A stretch of 64,000 bases of DNA from Solen grandis (Eukaryota; Mollusca; Bivalvia; Adapedonta; Solenidae): positions 2,168,964-2,232,963 of the forward strand of contig CM037785.1 of the NCBI GenBank assembly GCA_021229015.1, read 5' to 3'. Positions 10,516 through 21,948 of the stretch are shown piece after piece (positions within the stretch are counted from its first letter, which is position 1; every line of letters starts with the position of its first letter). The notes below the pieces were generated by a model. It was not told the origin of the DNA, made no database searches, and worked only from the letters and a program-made list of their open reading frames with translations. The position numbers were made by a program, and so were the translations under genes.

Positions 10516-12557
10516 GCCAGACACTTCAAGTTTCCTTTAAATTAACTATGCGCGCATTCAAAATATGGCAGCCAAAATATGGCAGCATTATCAGCATTTT
10601 GATAGGGGCCATTAAGGGGCAAAAGCAGAACAAGCAGAAGCAGTGAAGTATGTTCCCTGGCATAGATGTTCCTTGTGTAGCCTTCTATCAAGATTTTTCA
10701 AATCATTTCGATCCGTGTAAAAATAAGATCTAACTAGCTATGTTAATTATATTATGATTCATATTTTTGAAATTTCTGATATCAAAAGAATAACATATTT
10801 CTTTACATTTTTATCTTTGTTTCTATCATTTCGATCCGTGTAAAAATAAGATCTAACTAGCTATGTTACCCATTGCTGTTTGGTATCAAAATGATTGTCT
10901 TTTAACAAACTTTCCATGGATGCAAAGTTTGATCTAATAATTTAAATCTTAGTCAATATTATGAAAATATAGAAAAATAAGCAATTATGACTCCAGATCT
11001 CTTTGGTTAGGTCATTGTATGGCACTGCTTTGACTTTGATAAGAAAAACACAAATGTTCCAGTGTTTAGCCATTAATATGTCATTTAAATTGACAGGGCC
11101 GGTTGTGGTCAGTGCCAGTGTTTATCTTAGTTGGATTTAAATTATTTCCTCAGTTTCTGGCTAGGGATGCACTTTTAGCCAAAGTTTAGTAATCCGTTGA
11201 TTTATTTGATTTCACACCATGAGCAATTTGATTGGATAAACATTTAGTTTTGAGGGTTTGTCTTAGAAAGAAAGAGAGAGAGTTAGCAGCAAGTGAGAAT
11301 AAGAATAAGAAGAGTTTTTTATTATTAAGTCACTACACTGAGGAATACCTCGTGAAATTTGGATTTCCAATTTAAAGTGATTTTGTGTTATATCAAAAGA
11401 TTGTTTAGACTTATCATTTTATTGTGGACCTTTGACTCTGTGCTTTGTGTATAAAAACAAATAAATTTATGTGTTTAAAAGACAAGGATTTTGTATATAA
11501 TTATATTCCCCTTGACCGTCCACACACACAAACTTTGAAGGGAATGAATGAATTAATAACATTTCTCTTAATAAAAATTACATTATTATTAGCCTCTAAT
11601 TCAACATATGTACATCTCTGTAAACACTTTGTATTTTTTATACTTGTACCATATTTAGCACATTGTATGTTTTGTAGGCTATGAGATTGAAATTACCTAG
11701 CTCCGTGCTTCTTTGACTGTGATGGACTTAAGTTTAATTTCTTATCATGGAGAGTCGATTCCCGTAATTTTACATCAGCAATATCTCTTTACATAAAAGA
11801 AGGAGACACTGGTCTGAGTTATTGTACATGTATCAGCGGCTGCATGAGAGCATAATGTTTAGTTAATGTATTTACCTCTGTGGCAACACGTCCTTAAAAA
11901 GTTTTCATAATACTTGAGTGATAAGAAAATGATTTTTATATTTAATTCTAATGTTCTTTTACCCCTGATATTATTACTGAGCTTATAATTAACCGTGTTT
12001 TGTTTCTTCCAGATTATAATTAGCATTTTTCGATTAAATAGACCCATATTCTGCTGTGCAATCTATTGAAACACTTCTAAACGAACATGCCATTTTTAAA
12101 GATAAGCGTATCGAGCTGTTGCAGGTGAAATCCAGGACAAACAACCAGCAATGTGATTACTCCGTGACCAAGAATTCAATCACGTTTGTATGATTCTGAT
12201 ATTCTCATATACCATATATTTTATCTTTTTCTATTTTTTTATCGAATAGATGATATCTAAAACCAACTCTCGTACAATCTAGATGTAGTTAAAACGCTTT
12301 CTTATGCCATAACCTTGGTGATTGTGACAGTTCAACAGAGCGTGCCGTACGATGACTCGTACTAGGAGGGTCTACTGGGAGTGAAAAAGAAAACTTATTT
12401 CGTCTTTATTCAAATCATTACGAGATCGTTTTTGTTTTTGTTTTGATTCTTTTAATATTGGATAGAATAACCCCATAGACTACTTAAGTAGGTTTACTTC
12501 CGACATACACTTATCGAATCACGTGGCAGACGATTTACACCTCTGATGACGAATCCT
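10516..12557. other. Non-coding stretch with a 48-bp direct duplication
   Basis: No supported gene. A 48-bp sequence beginning ATCATTTCGATCCGTG is present at 10702 and again at 10825, about 123 bp apart. A purine tract (GA)n lies near 11272. Otherwise AT-rich and unremarkable. Confidence 0.5.
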
Positions 12558-12566
12558 GACAGAGTC

Positions 12567-14133
12567 GATTATGGGTCGTTTCGCCCCATTTCCCTTTCGC
12601 CCTATACCCTTTCGCCCTAATTCCCTTTCGCCCTCTACCCTTTCGCCCTAAAATGTGAGTCTGTTCGCCCTATTGTTATTTTGCTGGATTTGAATGAAAT
12701 AATATATAAATGTTTGTGTATTCGGTTGTATTGTTTTATGTATGTATGTTTGAATGAGTATATTGTCTATTATTAATAAAAAAAAATCTATTACATATTT
12801 TGGTTCCAGTCCTACAATTATTGCTTCGGAATGGCAGTTTCAATTTTTTTTTTTTACATCTAATATACACTTACATTGGCGGTGTATTTATAATTAAAGA
12901 AATAAATAAATTCACTGTTTATTTCGTTATTAGCCCTTATTTAATTCATGTTCATCCCTACTTATCATAAATGAAAGAGACCGGGTGTAAAAAATAAGTA
13001 TGTTATAAATGAGACTATACGAACGCCGAAAATACTGTAGGTCAAGGATCCTAAAAACCGATTTTTTACCGGTTTTGACCAATTTTGATCTCAATCGACC
13101 GGTTCAGATTTCAAAAAGTACCAAAAAAATCGGTCGAAAAAAAATCCATAATCCTCGTCTAAAACTTTCAAAATCGGTCCAAATGGTTCATAATAGTCTC
13201 TCTTACACACCAATTGACCTACTTCTTGAATTTCCGGTGTGCCCTCGGGGCAGGTGTCAGTGGGGGTCAGGCAGGGACACCCGTCTAGGTCATTATTGGG
13301 CAGTTAAGATGAATGGATTGACGGTTTGTACTTAGCGGTTATTTGGACGGTGCCGTGTAATTATCTATGCCGTAATAATGGACCATTGCTTGTTTGCAAA
13401 CTGTAACCGGTCGACTTTTAAATGCGGTAATTAATGACAATATCAAAGGCTAATCAAAATGTTTGATCTCCTTAGTAACCAAAACGACTGCTTCCAACAA
13501 TTTATTGATTCGTTAGAGTCATATACAGACCGTCATATACATGCACTTCCGGTAAACAAACTTTCGATTTCGTAGAGGTAAATATTGCAGAAAAATACCT
13601 TATTATGCCAACAGGATGCTGAAATATAATAAAAGATCTATTTTCACACTGCAAATGATTCAGGGTAAAAATATCAATGTTATTTTTTTTTCGGTTTTTT
13701 TCGGTTATGTTTTTTTTCGGGGGGGGGGGGGGTACGGAACGGAATTGTTGTAAAGGGGGGGGGGGGATTTTGCCGTCGACCGGTTGAGATTCCAAAATTT
13801 TAGGATCCCTGCTGTAGGTTGTACATAATTTACATCTAACCCTGTTATGGCATGTGTTCACACCTACAGCACGTGTGTGTTTTCAGAAGGAAGATGTCAC
13901 CTTTATTATGATCATTACACCTATATACTTTGTACTTTATACCTATACTTGTTGAATGAATAAAATTATATTTATTCATCACCAACCGTAATATCCATTT
14001 TGTTTATTAATTTATAACTTTACTAGGGCGAATGAACCCACTATGTGGGCGAATGAACCCACATTGTAGGGCGAACCGACTCGGGCGAACTGACTCGGGC
14101 GAAAGTGTACTTGGGGCGAATGAACCCGATACC
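12567..14133. mobile_element. MULE-like non-autonomous element
   Basis: The 9-bp direct repeat GACAGAGTC flanks the element (12558-12566 and 14134-14142); a 9-bp target duplication is typical of Mutator-like elements. Ends are imperfect inverted repeats (GATTATGGGTCG versus GGTATCGGGTTC), followed on both sides by clustered TTCGCCC motifs (CCCTTTCGCCCTA left, GGGCGAATGAACCC right), plausible transposase-binding repeats. A hAT-like element is nested inside. No transposase seen. Confidence 0.7.
13043..13811. mobile_element. hAT-like MITE nested in the MULE-like element
   Basis: The 8-bp direct repeat CTGTAGGT occurs on both sides (13035-13042, 13812-13819), the hAT target length. Termini are CAAGGATCCTAAAA and TTTTAGGATCCCTG, fitting the hAT CA-GGG...CCCTG pattern, with inverted similarity continuing through ATCTCAA-CCGGT. 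Two poly-G tracts near 13719 and 13755 lie inside. Not coding. Confidence 0.75.
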
Positions 14134-14142
14134 GACAGAGTC

Positions 14143-14603
14143 AGACAGCCTGAAATAAAAAACATATTTTATTTCGTGGATTTCCATTTGAATGTTAGTT
14201 TTAATTCAGAATGATGACAGTATTATTCGCCAATTTGATTTGGGATATAATTTATTGTATGGTCGTAAGGCCACCAGTGGGCCTCAGTGCAGTAAGGGAT
14301 AGGCTCACCACATGATAAGTCATACTTACAGAAAATTGGTTTTAGGTAATTTGATACAGCCATTACACTATATTCTAAATAAAAAATAAATAAATCTAAA
14401 ATAAAAATCTAGAAAGCTTTCTGGCCAGGATCTAGAATTTTCCGAATGGGGAGGCTCAAATATGATCTTGATACCGGTGTCTGAAAATATATAATACAAT
14501 TTTTTAATATGTATGTAGTCTACTAGATCTATGGTAAAATTGTTTTTTTATATGTAGATTATATAAATGGATTAACTATGAATAGGGATCCTATATAATA
14601 GTG
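14143..14603. other. AT-rich non-coding spacer
   Basis: No gene, RNA or clear repeat recognised between the MULE-like element and the next SINE. Confidence 0.5.
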
Positions 14604-14850
14604 GGGCCGCCATGGCTGAGTGGTTACAGTCGTGGACTACAAATCTCTCAGCCCCTCACCGCTGTGGGTTAGAATCCTAGTAGGGACTTCGGATTTTTTC
14701 ATGTGAGGAAGCCTTCCAGCTGGCTTGCGGTAGGTTGGTGGTTCTACCCGGGCACCTCTGTGAACTTGGGATCTTCCTCGGGGTAACTAGCTGGACGTCG
14801 CTATATGATTGAAATACTATCGCAGCGATGGTAAACCCCAATACAACTAC
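14604..14850 (+). mobile_element. tRNA-derived SINE, second family
   Basis: A box TGGCTGAGTGG near 14616 is perfect, and GGTTAGAATCC near 14667 is a B-box variant. The body has CTTCCAGCTGGCTTGCGGTA, and the 3' part has GATTGAAATACTATCGCAG, a diverged form of the 3' domain in the first SINE family. A second decayed copy lies at 25683. Not a functional tRNA. Confidence 0.7.
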
Positions 14851-15499
14851 AACCTATATAATAGTTGATGGGACTGTCTCTAGCATGTAACACACAGGGT
14901 CCTAAATCCCTTTTCACTTGTATCAACAAAGTGTCTGGTATGGCCCATTAACTAAAAACAGGCCCACCTTTTCTGAGCTCAGTGGGCCATGTGGCCCATG
15001 GGTTTCCAATCTGGGAAAAAACACCGGAACTTATCATTTTGAAGTTTCTTGATTCAAGACTGCTTCTGATTTACATGAGAATGCCTTCAGATGCTTGCAG
15101 ATACTTCAGCAGCAGTGGTTTACCTAGTAATATATGATAAATGGCCACCATTGATAAGGCCAGGCATGGTTATCTCTTAATTAGTAAATAGTCTTGGACT
15201 GATGAGAGAGAGGGATATAACCTGTACCACTTTTAAACATTGGTGTGACATGACTGAATATTGAATCTCACACCTGGTTACAAGGCAGATGCTGTAACCA
15301 CTCAACCAGGACTGGTTCTATGAATATACTTATATAAGCATTTACTGCAGACTGTGACTTGAATGGTAAATAGGTGATTCTCAATAAATGGTTTTTGACC
15401 ACCAAGGTATAAATATAGCTACATACATGTATACCCACCTCCTCTTTATAATTACAGAGAGATTGTAATACGAGCATCATGCATTATCCTATGTATATT
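14851..15499. other. Non-coding spacer
   Basis: No supported gene. GGCCCA/TGGGCC words cluster near 14940-15005 (GTGGGCCATGTGGCCCATGG), a local palindromic patch. Confidence 0.4.
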
Positions 15500-16660
15500 C
15501 CTGGTCTCTTAGTACATTTGTATTCTGATTCTTCATTACCAGTGCATATATATTCTGATCCTTCATTACAAGTAAACTTGAATTCTACTCCTTCATTACC
15601 AGGACATCTGTATTCTGGTCCTTCATTACAAGTAAACTTCATCTCTGGTTCATCATTACAAGAAAAATTAGTAGTCTGATCCCTCATTACAAGTACATCT
15701 GTATTCTGATCCATCAATACCAGTAAATCTGTTTTCTGGTCCATCATAACAAGTAAATTTGTATTCTGGTCCTTCATTACCAGTACATCTGTATTCTGGT
15801 CCTTCTTACCAGTACATCTGTTTTCTGGTCCATCATTACAAGTAAATTTGTATTTGATCCTTCATTACCATTACATCTGTATTCTGATCATTCATTACCA
15901 TTACCTCTGTATTCTGATCCTTTTTTACAGGTAAACTTGTATTCTGATTTTTCATTACCAGTACATCTGTTTTCTGGTCTATCATTACAATTTTCCATTA
16001 CATCTGTATTCTGATCTTTCATTACCAGTAATCTGTAAGCTGATCCTTTATTACAAGTAAACTTGTATTCTGATCCTTCATTACCAGTACATCTGTATTC
16101 TGATCCTTCATTACCAGTACATCTGTATATTGATCCTTCATTACCAGAACATCTGTTTGCTGGTCCTTCATTACAGATAAACTTGTATTCTGATCCTTCA
16201 TTACCTGTACATCTGTTTTCTGGTCCTTCAATACCAGTACATCTGTATATTGATCCTTTGTATTCTGATCCTTCACTACCTATACATCTGTATTCTTATC
16301 CTTCATTACAGGTTATCTTGTTTTCTGGTCCCTTCATTACCATTACATCTGTATTCTGATCATTCATTACCAGTACATATGTATTCTGATCATTCATTAT
16401 AAGTAAACTTGTATTCTGATCCTTAATTACCAGTACATCTGTATTCTGACCATTCATTACCAGTACATCTGTTTTCTGATCCTTCATTGCAAGTAAACTT
16501 GTATTCTGATCCTTCATTACCAGAACATGTTTCCTGGTCCTTCATTACAGGTTATCTTGTTTTCTGGTCCCTTTTGGCCAATTTTTTTCTGATCCTGCAT
16601 TACAAGTGAATTTGTATTTTGCTCCTGCTTTACCAGTTCATCTATTCTGATTATACAATG
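15500..16660 (+). repeat. 30-bp minisatellite
   Basis: Around 37 units of CATTACCAGTACATCTGTAT followed by TCTGATCCTT, with CAAGTAAACTTG and GTTTTCTGGTCC variants. Because 30 is a multiple of three and the unit lacks stops in some frames, decapeptide-repeat open frames appear on both strands (YSDPSLPVHL on plus, MKDQNTDVLV on minus). I regard these as by-products. Confidence 0.92.
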
Positions 16661-18487
16661 GGAATTTTGTATTATGATACTACATATTGGTACAGTCATT
16701 CGATATCCTGAACCTATATACCAATATATCTGTATTCTAGCTGCCCATACTTTTATCCTGGAGTAAACTTATAACCTATGTACCCTGACCCTGTCAAGTC
16801 ATAACCTCTGTTTTCTTTACCTGCCTATTGTCATAAATATAACTATGTGAACATGTCACGTTTCCACATATTTATGTATAGCCCTGCCTATATATATAGG
16901 ATTCTTCTACGTCACAGAAATAGGGATGGTCCACATTATGAACAGAGCTGAATACAACATTTTAAGTAGCACTCAACTCTAGTGGTCGAGTTAGTACATG
17001 TATTAGACTTGTATATTTTGAAATCTTGATGTTGATTCCTTGTATGTGGGTTTGATTCCCATATAGTATGAATTAGGTTTATCCTTTTACCAGTAGTATA
17101 AGAAACAATTTATCTTATAAGACTTTTTTATCCCCCGCTGAAGCTGAAGGCAGCAGGGCATATGGTAATAGTAGTAACATTATTCTACTCTCCAACACAT
17201 CTAACGAGCAAGCATTCAGCCGGGGATGGCCATGTCAACATGACTCTTGCTAAAATTTCATATGATATGATCCTCTTTCCAATACATTTATGTTTTTATG
17301 TTTTTTCCAAAGTAAATACTTTTTGTGATACTTTGAATTTTGATTTTGTTCTTATTGCATGTAAATACGTCATGTTCAAGTACATGTACATGGTCAACTT
17401 CCCAAGCATGGGAAATGCTTTGCCGGAATAGAAAATTCAGCTAAAATCTATTTCTCGGGACTATTCAGTCTGTCTAATTCCCGCCTGTCAGAAATGGTTT
17501 GTGTACGGTCGCCACCCTTCCCTGGGGCAAAATATTGACAAGTGCAAATGGTGTATGATATAACACAATTCATTGGATTTAAACCAATGCCAAACAATAT
17601 CTAACAAAAGCGTTTTACCATATCTATTGTGTTTTATTTCTATTGACATTGCTTTACTTTTATGAAATCTCTTGACTATTAAAAAGTATTTATCAATAAA
17701 AGCAAAGGATGAGCACACAACGCCTACATATAGCAGTGATAGATTATTCTCCTGATGAACTGGCCTAGAATCTATTTATAGTTATACCTTTCTTGTCAAA
17801 ACATTAATTTTCTGTCATTTTCCTAGACCCCAGAGGCACTTGAGGACAATAAGGTATCCATGCATTTAATGTTGTAAGCTATCTTTAAATTCCTTTTATT
17901 GCTGCTGTTAAATAAAAAAAATTGTAAGCTCTTCTTCTTCCTTTAACGTAACCCACACTCAACATGTTGAATATTATTTAATTTCCCGGGCAATGAAAAT
18001 TAAAAAAAAAGTAATTAAGTTTACTCCTGAATTACTGAAGTTCATTCATTGTTATCCTAAATTTTGTCCTGTTTGATACTGAGTCCACATTGAAGTCTTT
18101 GTTATTCTGTCGCATTTGATATGCATTTGATATGCAGAAATGAGAGTATAGTAGCTCAGTTCTAACAATGAACATGTATTTCTAATTATCAGTATGATAT
18201 ACCGCCATGTTTGTGAACATAAAAAACTGTTAAGGGTTCACTACAGAGATCTAAATTGGAGTGTCATGTTTCATTATGTGTGTTCAAGAGAATATCGTTA
18301 TGGTTGATGTCAGAATGGGAAACAGCAAAAGTATTTCCAGCTGTACCTTTTCATTGTCATAATTGTAATTTGCAGGCTGGTCAGGGTTTATATGGTTTGC
18401 TGTTTATAAACATGTTCAGCATTACAGTGGTTTGTAGACCAATTATATAAGAATTATATATTAATAAAAAGTAAAAAGATAATGCAT
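16661..18487. other. Non-coding stretch
   Basis: No supported gene. Open frames of 60-90 codons show no domain. Nothing structured beyond short A/T tracts. Confidence 0.45.
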
Positions 18488-18493
18488 AAGTTT

Positions 18494-19045
18494 AAAGGCC
18501 CATTATATTTCATAATGATTCAATTTTGATGAAAAAGAAAATATTGAATAACATTGACATATTGTAGAATAACACAAATGGTACGTAATGTGCAAATATT
18601 GTCTGTAAAATAATAGATAAACACATTGAAAATCTCTATTCAATTACGCAATTAAGTATTTTGGGTGGATGTCAAAATACTCGCATTGTTTACATTTTGT
18701 ATTGGCGAGTATTCCCTGAAGACAGTCTATAATTGGTAATAATTCGAATTTGAAAAACCTTCGTGGAATAACAATTTGTGTATCTGCTATGTCAACAATG
18801 TATGCTCTTGTGATTCGTTAAGGGAAACATATGGAATGTCTATGGAAAATTGATGAGGATATGCAGAATATGCAAATTTGTTAAATTTGTAAACAATTGA
18901 ATGATCTTTAGTTCAAAGATTCTTCTTTATTTATGCATTGTCGTCTACGAGTATGTACAGATTGCATCTCGTAACAAATCTGTAGCACGCACTTTGCTTT
19001 TCTGTCCAAAGAATATTCACTGCTTTGGAAGCATAATGGGCCTTT
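18494..19045. mobile_element. AAAGGCCC-ended MITE
   Basis: Begins AAAGGCCCATTAT and ends ATAATGGGCCTTT, a 13-bp perfect TIR. AAGTTT flanks both ends (18488-18493 and 19046-19051), a plausible target duplication. A diverged partial copy starts at 33146. No coding content. Confidence 0.75.
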
Positions 19046-19409
19046 AAGTTTAAACTTTATTTATTTTGCAATTGAAAAGAAAACATCAGTATGCTAGATA
19101 ATTGAGAGAGCAGAGATAAAATCATTACATTATGAAAATAAACCTTTTATATTTTCTTTTCATTTTACATATTAATAAATTATTTGAATGAGAAAATTAG
19201 TAAAAAAACACACACAAAAAACACCCACCAATATAAAAAAACCCAGTTTAATTAAAAAGAATAAGATAGACATATTCATACATATTCATTAATAGCTCCT
19301 GTGGTTCAGCACAGATTCACTCTGATCTAGCACTTTAGTCAGTGGTTGACATGATGTGCAATAGCATATTCTTGTAGAGAGGGGTATCCATACCTCCCTG
19401 TCAACAGTT

Positions 19410-19975
19410 TGCTTTAAACGGCATCTCCTCTGAAACTGCTGGACAGAATTTGATTAAGCTTGGCAGGGATGATCCTTTGGTGAACCTTCACAAAAGTTGC
19501 CAAAATAAACTTGATCCATGTAGAACTCTGGTTGCCATGGCAATGGAAAGAACAAAAAATGAAAATCATTTCCTTCAAAACTTCTGGCCAGATTCGAAAT
19601 GTTATAGTACAGATGTTCTTTGGGTAACCCTCTACCATGTTGCTAAAATTATTCCGATCCATAAAAAAGCATGGCTGCCAGGGGCGGGGCTAATTTGCCT
19701 AAAATGTATAATATATTATAGTGAAAACTTTTAACAACATCTCCTGAAACAGCTGGACAGAATTTAATTAAACTTGGCAGGGATGATCCTTGGGTGAACC
19801 TTCACAATAGTTGCTAAAATAAATTTGATCCATGCAGAACTCTGGTTGCCATGGAAACGGAAAAAAAAAAAGAAGAAAACTTTAAAAATCATCTCCTTCA
19901 AAACTACTGGCCAGGTTTGGAAATGTTATAGGACAGATGTTCCTTGGGTAACCCTCTACTCAGGTGAACATTCTA
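19410..19975 (+). repeat. Two tandem copies of a dispersed repeat
   Basis: Two copies of a roughly 240-300-bp sequence (about 19415-19660 and 19735-19975) share GGACAGAATTTGATTAAG, GGCAGGGATGATCCTT, CTCTGGTTGCCATGG and GGGTAACCCTCTAC. They differ by point changes and A-tract length. Open frames across both are shadows of the repeat. Confidence 0.75.
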
Positions 19976-20155
19976 GGGCCTCTATGGCTCACAAGAGATG
20001 GCTCTCTTGTTTGAAAAAGCATTTTATCAGTCCTGGACATTGGGGGCCTGTTCTGATTTTAATCACTGACATTTTTGTGTCATAACTTAGTGTAAATTTA
20101 TACATGTTTATATAAATTCAAAATTGCTAGCTTATAAAGAAACCGGTTTTCTTCA

Positions 20156-20230
20156 TTTGTCAGACCTCTGCTAAAGGCATTTTTCAGACCTCTGCTAAAG
20201 GCATTTTTCAGACCTCTGCTAAAGGCAGTT
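20156..20230 (+). repeat. 24-bp triplication
   Basis: CAGACCTCTGCTAAAGGCAT plus T-tract occurs three times in a row. No function inferred. Confidence 0.85.
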
Positions 20231-20924
20231 AAATCTACCAATAAGGCATTGGGTAGTCAGCAAGTGTTCATTCAGTGAAACATCCAATAGCAAAGCTACC
20301 TGTACATTATGTTGAGCTGGATATTGAACTTATCATGTTGTGCTAGATACTGAACCATAGTTAGGTTGTGTATGGTGAAAACGTGTTGTGGAAACAATAT
20401 ACAGCAGATGATTGAGGCTTAAAGAATTAAACTTTTGAGTTTTCTACATTTGGTGATGTTTTGATGTTAGTTTTTAATCTTTGACAAGGAGACTGAATAT
20501 TTACTTCATTTTATGTGACATTCTGATGGACCTATCAAGGCATGAAAATGGCATATCCAAGTGTGGAAGTGTTAAGTTGTTGCCATGCTTGAAACTATTC
20601 ACATTGATGTACATGTATTGATTTACAGGACGGGTGTTGTTTACTTAAATATTTTAATAGTGGATTCTTCAAAAGGTTTTTTTACTGTGTCATTATTCAA
20701 TTCATTTGGAATTTTCAAATGGTGTCAAGCTTTATTACCAATACAATACAATATTTCCTTCTTGCTAGCTTTTGACATGCCACAGTTAGAAGTACAGATT
20801 GGACTCTGAGGCAATCTGAAGCAAGAAGTATAATGATTTGATAATTATTTCTACAATGTAAAATTATCTTTTACTTTGTGTGGCTTTTTTTTATTTCAGT
20901 TGTGCTGCATATGATTTATCATCT

Positions 20925-21166
20925 TTAACCCTTTCCCATATAGAGGATACCATGAAAAGACCTATGCGAACAGCATAAAACCAGATCAGCCTGCGAGTAA
21001 CTCGCAGGCTGATCAGGTTTTATGCTGTTCGCTGCTCCTCAGAGGTCTGGAAACGAGGATATTGTAATTAAATTTGGTAAGGTTTAACTGTGGTTTTCTG
21101 CAGATCAGGCTTTATATGATACCTACTGAGGGCGTCAAAATGAGTATATATGAGGGAAAGGGTTAA
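20925..21166 (-). mobile_element. piggyBac-like MITE, copy 2
   Basis: Reverse-oriented copy of the element at 3078, also 242 bp, TTAA at both ends, with the internal CAGCCTGCG hairpin. It lies about 760 bp upstream of the nuclear-receptor coding exon. Confidence 0.85.
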
Positions 21167-21897
21167 CTGATATTGAAACTTGAAATTTAAGTCGACTTAA
21201 GTCTTTTTATCTGCTCTTTTGTTCAGTATGGTCAATGTTTTGAATGGCCTACCTTCAGTGTAGAAATCACTTGAGTCTAGTCATTGTTAGGTTGTTGTTT
21301 TTTGTTTGCTCTACAGTTTTTACTTTTTATCATGTTGGTACTTTCATTAAGTCTGACTCTACAGCTTGTAAATCTGATATGATTTAGGGTTGAGGGATCA
21401 GAAAAATGATAGTGATAATATTGTAATTCTTTTCCGAAACTTATATTTGTTCTAACAAAGAAACAGTTCTTCATTTTATATGAATATGTTACATTATCCA
21501 TTTAGGGTTTGTTGCAAAACAATTGTAGCTACATCTAAATATAGAAGTAGTTACAATAGTTTTAAAACAAGCCCTCACCATTATCTTTTATGAAAATTCT
21601 TATATCTGTTTTTATTGCTATTGCATATTTAAGCTGTGACATCAGTGTTAAAACTAGGAAGAGGACATGTTGGAATTTTGTCAAATTTTGGATGATTTTT
21701 CTGTGTCTTTGTCAATAAGGGGTTCATGTCATTTGGAATACATAGGTGAAAAATAATTATAATCTTTATTTTATGAAAATGCAGTATTACCCCCACCCCC
21801 AACCAAACCCACTTTGTCTTTGTTTTCTGAAATCCTAAATGTGCTATTATTGATCACAGTAACATCCTTTGTAAGCATTCCTTTTTTTCTGACAGAG

Positions 21898-21928
21898 TAT
21901 AAAAACATTATGTTCTTATTTTTTTAGG
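21898..21928 (+). promoter_or_regulatory. TATA-like box and splice-acceptor-like tract
   Basis: TATAAAAA at 21898-21905 lies about 45 bp before the nuclear-receptor ATG. A pyrimidine-rich TTCTTATTTTTTTAG ends at 21927. Two readings compete: a TATA promoter with initiation about 25-30 bp downstream, or a 3' splice site joining an upstream untranslated exon to the coding exon. An in-frame TAG at 21925-21927 means coding cannot continue leftwards without splicing. Confidence 0.4.
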
Positions 21929-21948
21929 CCCTTGCCATTAGTGAGAAA

